The notes under the pieces: model-generated | The model's database searches: none | The model's input: the letters and a program-made list of their open reading frames with translations, nothing else | What the model was told of the DNA's origin: nothing | NCBI GenBank assembly: GCA_016290835.1 | Contig: JAEEVG010000011.1 | Location: forward strand, 1 to 50,687 | From: Bacteroidales bacterium | Lineage (GTDB): Bacteria > Bacteroidota > Bacteroidia > Bacteroidales > UBA932 | Direction: 5' to 3' | Length of the DNA stretch: 50,687 bases | Position numbers and translations under genes: made by a program | Shown here: positions 15,956 through 24,500 of the stretch, piece after piece | How positions within the stretch are numbered: position 1 is the first letter of the stretch | Layout: every line of letters starts with the position of its first letter

Positions 15956-16373
15956 CCTGTCTCTTGCAAACAACCCCGAACCCGAGCAACTCCTCCCCCG
16001 TCCCCACCGGCCGCACACTCAACTGCCACTCCCCCGCCTCCGCCGGCACCATCCCGCTGCGATACAACTCCCGGCTCCCGAGCACATCCACCCGGCGCAT
16101 ATAGACCGTCTCCGAAAAACCCTCGCCCGAAGGAGAAAGCCACTGCACATTGAGCTGGATATCATCCAGGGCGTGCTTCCGGGGCCGGCTGTAAAACCAG
16201 AAATCATAGGCGGCCGTCGTGTCCGTCAGCGGAAGTCGATAGATATAGACCCCGTCCCGGGCGGCGGAACGCCGGACGAACAGTTCCACGCCGTCGGGCT
16301 CCGAACAGGCGGCGAGCCCCCATCCGCAGACGAGGACCGCAAACAGCGCGAGCAGCGGACGGCGCGCCTTCAT
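15942..16373 (-). CDS. GldH-like lipoprotein
   Basis: A 143-residue putative lipoprotein. The signal peptide MKARRPLLALFAVLVCGWGLAAC ends in a lipobox, so Cys23 would be lipidated, and the mature part looks like one beta-sandwich domain (Tyr/Asp/Trp-rich strands, GEWQLSVRP near the end). The GldH assignment rests mainly on context: in Bacteroidota gldH follows the PSP1-domain gene and holB, as here, and size and signal fit. GldH belongs to the gliding/type IX secretion gene set in Flavobacterium, but many non-gliding Bacteroidales keep it with unknown role. The ATG shares one base with the ricT-like stop (TAATG); a longer frame upstream runs through that gene and was rejected. Confidence 0.72.
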   Translation of the reverse strand: MKARRPLLALFAVLVCGWGLAACSEPDGVELFVRRSAARDGVYIYRLPLTDTTAAYDFWFYSRPRKHALDDIQLNVQWLSPSGEGFSETVYMRRVDVLGSRELYRSGMVPAEAGEWQLSVRPVGTGEELLGFGVVCKRQDGTR

Positions 16374-17641
16374 TATTCGGAGGCTTTCGGTCCCTTCTGC
16401 GGAGCACGTCCGCCCGGACGGCCCTTGCCACGCGGACGACCGCCGCCCTGGGCCCCCTGCTGGCCTTGCGCGGCCTGGGCCTGCTGCCCGCCCTGCGGCT
16501 TGGCACCGCGGCCCTTGGAGCGGTTCTTGCCCCGGGACTTCTTGCGCTTGGGTGCATCGAAACGGCTGATGCTGTCGTCGCCCACGGCGGTCACGAACTC
16601 GGGCACATACGGCTCCGGCTCCGTTCGCAGGGACTCCGGCTTCTCTCCGGCGCGGTTCATCTCCAGGATGTCCCACACCTCGGCGGCATCGAGCGGAAAG
16701 AGTTCCGCATCGGAAGTCTTATCGTAGGAAAAATACATCACCTCGCGCAGGATGTCGGTCTTGCGCAGGTAGGCCAGTCCGTCCTCGAACACCAGCGGCT
16801 CGGTGATCTTGGGGATGCGGGATTGGGCATCGAGATAGTTGGCCACCTCGTAGTTGAGGCAGCACTTGAGCTTTCCGCACTGACCGGCGAGTTTCTGCGG
16901 ATTCAGGGAGAGGTCCTGGCAGCGTGCGGCCGAGGTGGAGATGCTCTGGAACGAAGAAATGTAGTTGGCGCAGCAGAGCTCACGGCCGCAGATGCCCAGT
17001 CCGCCGATGAGCCCGGCCTCCTGCCGCGCTCCGATCTGCTTCATTTCGATGCGGATGCGGAACTCCTCGGCGAAGACCTTGATCAGCTGCCGGAAATCCA
17101 CGCGGCCGTCGGCGATGTAGTAGAAAATGGCCTTGGAACCGTCGCCCTGGAACTCCACGTCCCCGATCTTCATCTCCAGGCCCATCTCCGCCGCGATCCG
17201 GCGCGCCTTGATCATCGTATCCTGCTCGCGGGCGATGGCCTCCTGCCATTTCAGGATGTCGAGCTGGCGGGCTTTGCGGTAAATCTTCTTGAACTGGTAG
17301 CTCTCCGGATCGATCCCGCGGGTACGCATCTGGCGCCCCACGATCGGTCCCTCCAGGGTCACGATGCCGAGGTCCTGCCCGGTGACGGCTTCGACCACCA
17401 CCAGGTCGCCCTGCCGGACGTTCTGGGGGGAATCATTGATATAGAAGCCCTTACGGGTATTCTTGAAGCGCACCTCGAAGATGCCCCGGCAGGTGCCGTC
17501 TGCGGCCTCCTTGAGCCAGTTGTAGTCGCCGAGCTTGCAGCAGCCCGCCCGGTAGGTGCAGCGGGTCTCGCCCGAGGCGTCCCCGTGCGTGACCACGCAG
17601 CCGCGCGAGCAATCGTATTGGATGGATTCGTTCGTCGTCAT
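16373..17641 (-). CDS. PSP1-domain protein, RicT/YaaT-like
   Basis: A 422-residue cytoplasmic protein. The PSP1 region includes CGRELCCANYISSF, LSLNPQKLAGQCGKLKCCLNYE and other cysteines matching RicT, which in Bacillus forms the Fe-S-containing RicAFT complex with effects on RNase Y and mRNA processing. The usual MAK before Q-x-LSLNP is replaced by SAAR-C here. The last about 55 residues are low complexity, rich in Lys, Arg, Gly, Gln and Pro, and may bind RNA. Whether it controls RNA decay in this phylum is unproven. It overlaps holB by four bases (ATGA) and the gldH-like gene by one. Confidence 0.88.
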   Translation of the reverse strand: MTTNESIQYDCSRGCVVTHGDASGETRCTYRAGCCKLGDYNWLKEAADGTCRGIFEVRFKNTRKGFYINDSPQNVRQGDLVVVEAVTGQDLGIVTLEGPIVGRQMRTRGIDPESYQFKKIYRKARQLDILKWQEAIAREQDTMIKARRIAAEMGLEMKIGDVEFQGDGSKAIFYYIADGRVDFRQLIKVFAEEFRIRIEMKQIGARQEAGLIGGLGICGRELCCANYISSFQSISTSAARCQDLSLNPQKLAGQCGKLKCCLNYEVANYLDAQSRIPKITEPLVFEDGLAYLRKTDILREVMYFSYDKTSDAELFPLDAAEVWDILEMNRAGEKPESLRTEPEPYVPEFVTAVGDDSISRFDAPKRKKSRGKNRSKGRGAKPQGGQQAQAAQGQQGAQGGGRPRGKGRPGGRAPQKGPKASE

Positions 17642-18621
17642 AACAATAAATACATTCGGTCGGCCAGGTCCGTGAAGAGTATCTTCAGGTTGACATTGCG
17701 GCCGATCAGGGTCTGGGCCCGGTCCAGAACCGCAAGGGCCTGACGCGGGAAGGTCTTGGGGCAGGCAGCTGCCCAGCGGCGGACCTCCGGGGAGCTCTCA
17801 GCCCCGGCGGAGACTCCCTGCTGGCAGCGGAACAACTCCCGCAGCCGCTCCGCTGCAAAGATACAAAAAGCTTTGGCTTGTTCGCGCGTAAGCGAGCCGG
17901 CGATTTGCTCGGAGACATCCAGTGCGGAGAGCAGGTCCTTCTTCAGCAGCGCATCCATCAGTTCGTCCAGCAGATGCGCCTCGGCGAAGTCCACCCCGCC
18001 CGCAGCCCCCTCCGGCCGGAGCCGGATGCGCTGGCAGCGAGAAAGGACCGTAGGGAGCACCCGCTCGAGCTGGTGCGAGATCAGCACGAACTGGGTCTGT
18101 GCGGGCGGCTCTTCGATCATCTTGAGCAGACGGTTCGCCGCCTCGACGTTCAGGCGCTCCGGCAGGTAGATCAGCACGGCGCGCCAGCCGCCCTCCAGGG
18201 CGGTCAGGGAGAGTTTCTCCAGCAGGCGACGTGCCTCGGACACGGCAATGATGGAGTTCTTGCCCTCGATGCCGAGGGCCTCCATCAAGTCCGCCTCGCG
18301 GAAGGAAGGATGCTCCGTCGCCAGGCGCCGGAAAGGCTCCAGGTACTGCTCCGAGAGCATGCCTGCGGCGGTCGGGAAAACCAGATGCACATCCGGGTGG
18401 ATGAGCTTGGAAATCTTGCTGCAGCAGGGACAGCGGCCGCAGGAATCCCCGTCGCGGCGCTCCTTGCAGAAAAGATATTGCAAGAAAGCGAGCGAGAGCG
18501 GGAAGGCGCCCCCGCCGTCTTCCTCGTGGAAGAGGATGGCGTGCGGGACGCGGTCCTCGTCCACCATCCCGGCGAGCGCCCGTTTGATCTCGGAATTACC
18601 CTGCACCTGCGCGAATGTCAT
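17638..18621 (-). CDS. holB: DNA polymerase III delta' subunit (HolB)
   Basis: A 327-residue clamp-loader subunit. It starts MTFAQVQGNSEIKRALAGMV, and VPHAILFHEEDGGGAF sits where the P-loop would be, degenerate as is normal for delta'. The zinc-binding cysteines CKERRDGDSCGRCPCC are present, followed by the AAA+ core with RLNVEAANRLLKMIEEPP, QFVLISH and LPTVLSRCQRI. The ATG at 18619-18621 overlaps the polyprenyl synthase stop by four bases (ATGA). A frame continuing far upstream is open but runs antisense-like through the neighbouring gene and was not used. It feeds directly into the ricT-like gene, a common order in Bacteroidota. Confidence 0.93.
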   Translation of the reverse strand: MTFAQVQGNSEIKRALAGMVDEDRVPHAILFHEEDGGGAFPLSLAFLQYLFCKERRDGDSCGRCPCCSKISKLIHPDVHLVFPTAAGMLSEQYLEPFRRLATEHPSFREADLMEALGIEGKNSIIAVSEARRLLEKLSLTALEGGWRAVLIYLPERLNVEAANRLLKMIEEPPAQTQFVLISHQLERVLPTVLSRCQRIRLRPEGAAGGVDFAEAHLLDELMDALLKKDLLSALDVSEQIAGSLTREQAKAFCIFAAERLRELFRCQQGVSAGAESSPEVRRWAAACPKTFPRQALAVLDRAQTLIGRNVNLKILFTDLADRMYLLL

Positions 18622-19586
18622 ATCTGTCTGCGGATTGTATAGCGTGCGATTTCCAAAAGAGCCGCCTTGGCCGGGCTGTCCGGGAAGGCTCCCAGCGCAG
18701 ACTCGGCGCGGGCGACCCATTCCTTGAGCCGGCGGGCGGCATACGCGATCCCATCCCGTTTCAGGACGAAGGCGCGGATGTGCGCACAATACTCCGGATG
18801 GGCGGGGATGTCCCGCACCTGCGCACGGACCTGTTCCTCGAGCGGACTGCCCTGCAGGGCGCCGAGCAGCGGGAGGGTGATCTTCTGCTCCCGCAGATCC
18901 ACCCCGAGCGGCTTGCCCAGGGCGTCCGTCCCGGCATAGTCCAAGATGTCGTCCTGGATCTGGAAAGCGGTGCCGAAGGCCGCGCCGAAGGCCTCGGCGG
19001 CGGCTTCCTGCTCCGGCGTCGCATCGGCGGACAGGGCCCCCGTCCGGGCGGCGACGCTGAACAGCGAGGCGGTCTTGCCGTGGATGATCCGCAGGTAATC
19101 CGCTTCGGTCGTGTCGCCCGTGGCGGCCTTCTCCAGTTGGAGCATCTCGCCCTCGGCGAGGTCCGAGAAGGTCCGGGAGAAGAGGGCGACGGCGCGGTCC
19201 TGGCGCTCCGAACGGACCACCAGGTCCATCGCGCGAGCCAGCCAGAAATCCCCCACCAGCACGGCGGCGGAGGGGCCCAGCAAGGCGACGACAGTCGGCC
19301 GGCCGCGGCGTTCCGCACTGTTGTCTGCCACATCGTCGTGCAGGAGGGTGGCATTGTGCAGGAGTTCCGTGGCGGCGGCATACTGGATGCTGTCCTGCGA
19401 GCACGTGCCGGCGGCCCTGGCGAAGAGCAGACAGACCATCGGACGCAGGAGCTTGCCGAATTTGGACAGGATCCGGGAATTGGTCTCCTCGAGCAGGGAC
19501 ACGTCGGAGTGCAACTGCTCCCGGATCAGGGCCAGCGTCCGGTCCCAATCCGTCCCGAGGTATTCCAGGATGTCCTGTCTGCTCAC
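18618..19586 (-). CDS. Polyprenyl diphosphate synthase
   Basis: A 322-residue all-helical trans-prenyltransferase that condenses isopentenyl diphosphate units, probably to make the menaquinone side chain or a similar polyprenyl chain. Both aspartate-rich motifs are present: HDDVAD (first DDxxD) with RRGRPT after it, and QDDILDY (second). GKLLRP and the GDF/LAR helix complete the family features. Start: GTG at 19584-19586, overlapping the preceding LOG gene stop as GTGA; this coupling and the length fit better than later codons. Chain length cannot be read from the sequence, though bulky residues near the first DDxxD are absent, which would allow a long product. Confidence 0.92.
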   Translation of the reverse strand: MSRQDILEYLGTDWDRTLALIREQLHSDVSLLEETNSRILSKFGKLLRPMVCLLFARAAGTCSQDSIQYAAATELLHNATLLHDDVADNSAERRGRPTVVALLGPSAAVLVGDFWLARAMDLVVRSERQDRAVALFSRTFSDLAEGEMLQLEKAATGDTTEADYLRIIHGKTASLFSVAARTGALSADATPEQEAAAEAFGAAFGTAFQIQDDILDYAGTDALGKPLGVDLREQKITLPLLGALQGSPLEEQVRAQVRDIPAHPEYCAHIRAFVLKRDGIAYAARRLKEWVARAESALGAFPDSPAKAALLEIARYTIRRQI

Positions 19587-20113
19587 AAGATTGCTTTCAA
19601 TTCTTCTATTGTCGCGGGGAAGAGGGCCTGGGAGCGGAATTCGGGCTCCAGCATCCCCCTCTCCACGAAGAGGTCCAGTTGTGCTTTGAGCGGCTCGTAG
19701 AAGCCGTCTTTGTTGAACAAGATGACCCGGCCGGGGTAGCGGCCGAGCTTCGCCAGACAATAGGTCTCGGCGATTTCGTCCAGGGTCCCGATTCCGCCCG
19801 GCAGGGCGATCGCCAGGGTCGTGCCCTCGCGCATCGCGTCCTTGCGTTGGGACATCCGGTCCGTCCAGATGACCTCGGTCAGCCGCGGATGCTCGAAACC
19901 TTTCATAAAGCGGGGCAGCACTCCGATTACGCCGACGCCGTGCTTCAGGGCCTCGTCGCAGACGTCGCCCATCGTGCCGCGCCAAGACCCGCCGGAGACG
20001 ATGTCATATCCTGCCAAACAAACTGCGCGGACAACCTGCCGCGCAGTTTCGTTGTAAGACGGATCGATATCCCGGCTGGACGAACAATAAATAACCGCCC
20101 GCTTTCCCGGCAT
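19583..20113 (-). CDS. LOG-family nucleotide phosphoribohydrolase
   Basis: A 176-residue Rossmann-fold protein of the TIGR00730/LOG family (Lonely Guy; cytokinin riboside monophosphate phosphoribohydrolase in plants, with nucleotide monophosphate cleavage in some bacteria). The hallmark PGGIGTLDE is present, as are SQRKDAM and an N-terminal CSSSRDID. The usual GGG..GLMG reads SGGSWRGTMG. The natural substrate in this organism is unknown. It lies six bases after the stop of a beta-barrel protein gene and overlaps the next gene as GTGA. Such proteins were formerly labelled lysine decarboxylase, which is not supported. Confidence 0.9.
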   Translation of the reverse strand: MPGKRAVIYCSSSRDIDPSYNETARQVVRAVCLAGYDIVSGGSWRGTMGDVCDEALKHGVGVIGVLPRFMKGFEHPRLTEVIWTDRMSQRKDAMREGTTLAIALPGGIGTLDEIAETYCLAKLGRYPGRVILFNKDGFYEPLKAQLDLFVERGMLEPEFRSQALFPATIEELKAIL

Positions 20114-20119
20114 CCCCGA

Positions 20120-20737
20120 TCAGAACAGGATGGCCACGGAGGCGGCGATACCGTTGCAGTTGCCCGAATCGGAAATCTTGGCCACGGCGGCGGAAGGATC
20201 CGCTTTATAGACCTCGCCCAGGTTCCAGAAGTACTTGAGGGAGACCTGCACATGCTTGATCAGTTCAAGACCGGCACCGAAACTGACACCATACTCGGCC
20301 TTGTTCTTGATGTTGTCCCAAGTCTGCTGGGCTGTCTGCGTACCGCTCGTGATCGTATTCGTCACGGCATAGCCGATGAAGGGCTCCGCAAAACCATAGA
20401 CCCGGAAGATGTTGCCCACCCCCAGGCCGAGCTGGAACTGCACCGGAACCTCGACATAGCCGGTCTTGTACTCGAAGTCATCCGCCGTGGTGGCAGCGCT
20501 CAGGGCGCTGAGCTTCGCACCCTTCATGTTGTAGATGATGGACGGCTGGACGGCGAAAATGTTGCCGAAACCGATCTTATAGGTGATACCTGCGTGATAT
20601 TGGCTGATATTCTTCACTTCGGAGACCGCGGTCTTGAGGTTGGAAGAAGAGGAGGTGATACCAGCGACGACGCCGAACTGGGCGTGCGCACTGACCGCCA
20701 CCAGAAGGGAGGCCAGGATGATGATCAATTTCTTCAT
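20120..20737 (-). CDS. Outer-membrane beta-barrel protein (porin-like family)
   Basis: A 205-residue protein with a signal peptide (MKKLIIILASLLVAVSAHA, cleaved before QFGV). Repeated alternating Gly/aromatic strands, such as FGVVAGITSS, AGITYKIGFGN, VPVQFQLGLGV and YGVSFGAGLEL, and a terminal hydrophobic strand (AASVAILF) mark an eight- to ten-stranded barrel of the outer-membrane beta-barrel family. It lacks any enzyme motif. The role is unknown. It follows trxA after 14 bases, so it is probably transcribed with it. Confidence 0.83.
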   Translation of the reverse strand: MKKLIIILASLLVAVSAHAQFGVVAGITSSSSNLKTAVSEVKNISQYHAGITYKIGFGNIFAVQPSIIYNMKGAKLSALSAATTADDFEYKTGYVEVPVQFQLGLGVGNIFRVYGFAEPFIGYAVTNTITSGTQTAQQTWDNIKNKAEYGVSFGAGLELIKHVQVSLKYFWNLGEVYKADPSAAVAKISDSGNCNGIAASVAILF

Positions 20738-20751
20738 ATTCTGTGGTTTGG

Positions 20752-21066
20752 TTACATAAGTTTCTCGAGACGGGAGATGATTTCCTGCTTGGACACCACG
20801 CCCACGGTCCGGTCGGCGAGCTGGCCGTCCTTGAAGAAAAGCAGGGTGGGAATGTTGCGGATGCCATACTGCATGGCAATGTCCTCGCAGTCATCCACGT
20901 TGCACTTGGCCACGACGGCCTTGCCGCCGAGTTCGGCGGCGACGTCGTCCAGGGTCGGGGTCAGCATGCGGCAGGGGCCGCACCAGACGGCCCAGAAGTC
21001 GATTACGACGGGCACCGGGGAGGCAAGCACCTCACCGATATTGTTGGGATTGATGACAACTTCCAT
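20752..21066 (-). CDS. trxA: Thioredoxin
   Basis: A 104-residue cytoplasmic thioredoxin. The active site WCGPC (C29, C32) lies in VIDFWAVWCGPCRML, with the cis-proline in NIPTLLFF and the terminal GVVSKQEII region. It donates electrons to ribonucleotide reductase, methionine sulfoxide reductase and similar proteins. It is the first gene of an apparent eight-gene unit running to trmB. Its leader of about 35 bases starts with an eight-base-pair hairpin. Confidence 0.96.
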   Translation of the reverse strand: MEVVINPNNIGEVLASPVPVVIDFWAVWCGPCRMLTPTLDDVAAELGGKAVVAKCNVDDCEDIAMQYGIRNIPTLLFFKDGQLADRTVGVVSKQEIISRLEKLM

Positions 21067-21080
21067 AATGATTCGTGTTA

Positions 21081-21103
21081 TGCCGCAAAAACAGATTGCG
21101 GCA
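21081..21103 (-). promoter_or_regulatory. Hairpin at the 5' end of the trxA leader
   Basis: TGCCGCAA and TTGCGGCA form a perfect eight-base stem with a seven-base loop. It starts about five bases after the TATCTTTG box, so it would be near the very 5' end of the trxA mRNA. It could stabilise the transcript or slow the polymerase; with no U-run it is a poor terminator for the upstream PII-like gene. Confidence 0.5.
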
Positions 21104-21107
21104 ACTA

Positions 21108-21115
21108 CAAAGATA
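21108..21115 (-). promoter_or_regulatory. Promoter -7 box for trxA operon
   Basis: The minus strand reads TATCTTTG, an exact TAnnTTTG match. It lies between the PII-like gene stop (21121) and trxA, in a 54-base gap, and indicates a new transcription unit here. Confidence 0.65.
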
Positions 21116-21120
21116 AGAAA

Positions 21121-21414
21121 TTAATAGAAAGATTCAATACCCCAGACAAAAGCGCGGAGCCCCAAATCGGGCGCTTCTTCGTCTTTGGCCTTGAGCGCGT
21201 CGAGCAGCGGGGCGACTTTCTCGTCCTTCAGAATCACGAGCAGGGCGTGATTCATCTCCGGCCACGCGTGGCTGCCGAAGCGGGGAAAGCCGTTGAATCC
21301 GCCCTTGCCCTCCACATTCTCCCAGCGGGTGAAGCCCCGCTGGCCGTGGGCGGCGAGCAGTTCGACGATCTCTTCGTTATAGGCCTGGTTGTAGGCGATG
21401 AACATGGCTTTCAT
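21121..21414 (-). CDS. Small PII-like protein at the end of the RND efflux operon
   Basis: A 97-residue cytoplasmic protein starting MKAMFIAYNQAYNEEI. The pattern of an N-terminal beta strand, a helix (EEIVELLAAHG), a glycine-rich loop (GKGGFNGFPRFGSHAWPE), a strand (NHALLVILKD) and a helix fits the ferredoxin-like PII/GlnB fold. Related small proteins sit next to RND pumps in Bacteroidales (from memory, Porphyromonas PG0541 next to PG0538-0540), which supports a linked role. The overlap with the RND gene (ATGA) shows cotranslation. I infer it may sense a ligand or modulate pump activity; no ligand residues are certain. The start at 21414 follows the overlap; a longer frame upstream was rejected as running through the RND gene. 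Confidence 0.75.
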   Translation of the reverse strand: MKAMFIAYNQAYNEEIVELLAAHGQRGFTRWENVEGKGGFNGFPRFGSHAWPEMNHALLVILKDEKVAPLLDALKAKDEEAPDLGLRAFVWGIESFY

Positions 21415-24400
21415 TTCTTGTTCCTCCTCTTTTCGGTACGGGTGGTGAATGCACAATAGACCGTCGGGATGAGCACGAGGGTGATGAGCGTGGAGACGGT
21501 CAGACCCCAGCACACCGTGACACCCAGCGAGCGCCACATTTCGGAGCCTTCGCCGGTGCCGATCGCCATCGGGAGCATACCCAGCACGGTGGTCAGCGTG
21601 GTCATCAAGATCGGGCGCAGACGGCTCTTGGCGGCCGTCGTGGAGGCATCGCGGATGTTCATGCCGCGCTCGCGGCACAGGATCGTGTAGTCGATCAGCA
21701 CGATACCGTTCTTCACCACGATACCGATCAGGATGATGATGCCGATGATGGACATCACCCCGAGCGCCAGGCCGTTGATGCGCAGACCCAGCAGCACGCC
21801 CACCAGGGCGAACGGCACGCTGAACATGATCACGAACGGGGCCATCAGCGACTCGAACTGCGAGGCCATCACCATATAGACGAGCAGGATCATCAGGATA
21901 ATCAGCACCAGCATCTGGCCGAACATCTCCTGCTGGTCTTCGTAGTCGCCCGCGATCACGGTCGAAAGTTCCGGCGGGATCTGCGTGGCGTCGATCGCCC
22001 GGCCGGCCGCTTCGACGGCTTCGCTCAGGGCTGCGCCCTTGGCCACGATGCCCGTGACGGTGATCAGGCGGGAACGGTCCTTGCGCTCGATGGTCGGCGG
22101 CACCAGGCCCTCGACCACCTGCCCCAGTTCCTTCATCTGGACGATCGCCCCCGTGGGCGTGGTCACGGGAATGTTCTCCATATCCTCCACGCTGGAGCGG
22201 AACTGCGGCGCATAGCGCACGCGGATGTTGTATTCTTCACCGTCTTCGCGGTATAGCGAGGCCACGGTGCCGCTCATCGCGGCGCTGAAGGCGGAAGCCG
22301 CCGTGGTGGAGTTGAGCCCGTGCAGGGCCAGCTTGGTGCGGTCGAAGTCCATCTGCAGCTCCGGCGTGTACTCCTCGCGGCTGACGGTCACCTGCGTGAA
22401 CGAGGGATCCTGCATCATCTTCTGCTGCAGCTCCAGGGCCACGCGGTCGGTCTGGGCGAAGTCGAAGCCGTAGACCTCGACCTCCACCATCGAAGCGCCG
22501 CCCATACCCATTCCCTCGGAGACCATCGCGCGGCGGATCTCCGGATAGCGTGCGCAAATGCCGCGCAGCACGTCCGAAATCTCGGCCGAGGAACGCTTGC
22601 GCGTGCTGGAGGTGCCGATGTTGATGTTCAGCGAAAGGATGTGCGTACCGTTGCTCTGCATGCTGGCGAAGGTATTGTCGGAGTCGGCCTGGCCGAAGGT
22701 GGCGTTGAGCACCTGGATCTCCGGGATCTCTGCGCGGATATCCTCGTAGATGCGTTCATAGAAAGAGCGGGTCACATCCTGGGCCGTGCCCATCGGCAGG
22801 TTGATCGTGACCGTGAGGCGCTCGGAATCTCCGCGCGGGAAGTACTCGGTCTTCAGACCCGGGGCCAGCAGGACCATCGACAGGACGAACACGGCGAAGA
22901 AGCCGAGAATGACCACCCGGCGGCGCTTGGTGGCCCAGTGGATCACGTGGGCGTAGCCGCGGGATATCTTGTCGATGAAGCGGTTGATCGGTATGAAAAC
23001 GGCGTTGTAGGCCTTGCTGTGGGATTTCTCCCGCTTGAGCCAACGGGAGCAGAGCATCGGCACGAAGGTCAGGGCCGCGGTGGTGGACACGATCATGATG
23101 ATCGAGACGATCCAGCCCAGCTGGCGGAACATGATGCCGGCCATGCCGTTGATCATCGTCAGCGGGAGGAACACGCAGAGCATCGTCAGCGTGGAGGCGA
23201 TGACGGAGATGCCCACCTCGCCCGTGCCGTGCACGGCCGCTTCTTTGGGTTTCTCGCCGCGGGCGATGTGCGTGGATATGTTCTCCAGCACCACGATGGC
23301 ATCGTCCACCACCATGCCGATGGCGATGGCCAAGGCTGACATCGAGATGATATTCAGCGTGTTGCCGGTGGCATAGAGATACATCAGCGAGGCCAGCAGG
23401 GCCAGCGGGATGGACAGGACGATGATGATGGTGGACTTCCAGTTCCCGAGGAACAGGAAGACCACGAGCATCACCACCAGGAAGGTGATGATGATGGTCT
23501 CGATCAGGGTGTGGATGGTATTGATGATCTCCCGGGAACCGTCCACGATGGTCGTGATCTTAATATCCGCGGGGAGGGTCTTCTCGATCTGGGTCATCTG
23601 CTTCTTGATGCCGCGGATGACGTTGACCGTGTTGGCGCCGCTCTGGCGCTGGATCACGATGCGGGCGGCCCGGCTGCCGTTGGTGTAGGACTCCTGTTCG
23701 CGTTCCTGCTGGCCGTCGGTCACCGTGGCCACGTCACGCAGGTAGACAGCCCGTCCGTTCGCCGCGCCGACCACCACGTCCAGCAGTTCGGACGGGTCGG
23801 AGAACTCCTTCTGCACGCGCAGGGTATAGGTCTCCGAGCCGATGTCGATGTTGCCCGAGGGAAGGTTGCGGTTCTCCGCCGAGATGACGGTCGCGATGGA
23901 AGCGATGCTCAGCCCGTATGCCTGGAGTTTGGTGGGGTCGCAATAGACCTGGATCTCGCGGCTGGGGGCGCCGCTCACGGACACCGTACCCACGCCGGCG
24001 ACGCGCGCCAGGGGCGTGGCCACTTTGTCGTCCAGGATCTTGTCCAGGCCGGCGAGGCTCTCTTCCGCAGTGGCGGAGAGCAGCATGATCGGCATGTCCG
24101 AAGCGCTGAACTTGAAGATGACGGGATTGGACACACCGTCCGGAAGCATCGCATTGACCATGTCGAGCTTGTCGCGGACGCTGTTGGTCGCCGCCTCGAT
24201 GTCCACCCCGTAATTGAAGGTCAGGGTCAGCAGGGAGATATTCTCCTTGGACTGGGAGTTCAGCTCCTTGAGGTCCTCCACGCCGTTGAGCGCGTTTTCG
24301 AGGACCTTGGTGAGGTTGGTCTCGATATCCTGTGCATTCGCTCCCTGATAGGAAGCCATCACCATGATCGTGTTGGAGTCGAACTCCGGGAACTGGGCGA

Positions 24401-24500
24401 TGGACGTCCGGCTCAGGGAGAACAAACCCAGGATCGCCAGGGCGATGAAGACCAGGGAGGTCGTGACGGGATGTTCGACCGCAGAACGGTAGATACTCAT
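21411..24500 (-). CDS. RND efflux pump inner-membrane permease (HAE family)
   Basis: A 1029-residue AcrB/MexB-type transporter that moves drugs or lipophiles across the inner membrane with proton flow and hands them to an adaptor and outer-membrane channel. It begins MSIYRSAVEHPVTTSLVFIALAILG and has 12 membrane helices with two large periplasmic loops. The proton-relay aspartates appear in helix 4 (GMVVDDAIVVLENI), and the C-terminal half has the duplicated GLRINGLALGVMSIIG pattern. It overlaps the adaptor gene upstream (ATGA) and the PII-like gene downstream (ATGA). Substrate is not readable; it is one of many such pumps in Bacteroidales and need not confer resistance. Confidence 0.96.
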   Translation of the reverse strand: MSIYRSAVEHPVTTSLVFIALAILGLFSLSRTSIAQFPEFDSNTIMVMASYQGANAQDIETNLTKVLENALNGVEDLKELNSQSKENISLLTLTFNYGVDIEAATNSVRDKLDMVNAMLPDGVSNPVIFKFSASDMPIMLLSATAEESLAGLDKILDDKVATPLARVAGVGTVSVSGAPSREIQVYCDPTKLQAYGLSIASIATVISAENRNLPSGNIDIGSETYTLRVQKEFSDPSELLDVVVGAANGRAVYLRDVATVTDGQQEREQESYTNGSRAARIVIQRQSGANTVNVIRGIKKQMTQIEKTLPADIKITTIVDGSREIINTIHTLIETIIITFLVVMLVVFLFLGNWKSTIIIVLSIPLALLASLMYLYATGNTLNIISMSALAIAIGMVVDDAIVVLENISTHIARGEKPKEAAVHGTGEVGISVIASTLTMLCVFLPLTMINGMAGIMFRQLGWIVSIIMIVSTTAALTFVPMLCSRWLKREKSHSKAYNAVFIPINRFIDKISRGYAHVIHWATKRRRVVILGFFAVFVLSMVLLAPGLKTEYFPRGDSERLTVTINLPMGTAQDVTRSFYERIYEDIRAEIPEIQVLNATFGQADSDNTFASMQSNGTHILSLNINIGTSSTRKRSSAEISDVLRGICARYPEIRRAMVSEGMGMGGASMVEVEVYGFDFAQTDRVALELQQKMMQDPSFTQVTVSREEYTPELQMDFDRTKLALHGLNSTTAASAFSAAMSGTVASLYREDGEEYNIRVRYAPQFRSSVEDMENIPVTTPTGAIVQMKELGQVVEGLVPPTIERKDRSRLITVTGIVAKGAALSEAVEAAGRAIDATQIPPELSTVIAGDYEDQQEMFGQMLVLIILMILLVYMVMASQFESLMAPFVIMFSVPFALVGVLLGLRINGLALGVMSIIGIIILIGIVVKNGIVLIDYTILCRERGMNIRDASTTAAKSRLRPILMTTLTTVLGMLPMAIGTGEGSEMWRSLGVTVCWGLTVSTLITLVLIPTVYCAFTTRTEKRRNKK

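Noticed and set aside
15956-16018. 21-residue extension upstream of TrmB
   Set aside because: The extra residues are Arg/Gly-rich, lie in the gldH-like gene, and the family start MGHDKL lies at 15955.
19987-20113. Lysine decarboxylase as the name for the gene at 19583-20113
   Set aside because: The PGGIGTLDE motif belongs to LOG-type phosphoribohydrolases; no pyridoxal-phosphate site is present.
21081-21103. Hairpin after the PII-like gene as a terminator
   Set aside because: It lacks a U-run and begins at the expected 5' end of the trxA mRNA, so a leader hairpin is the better reading.
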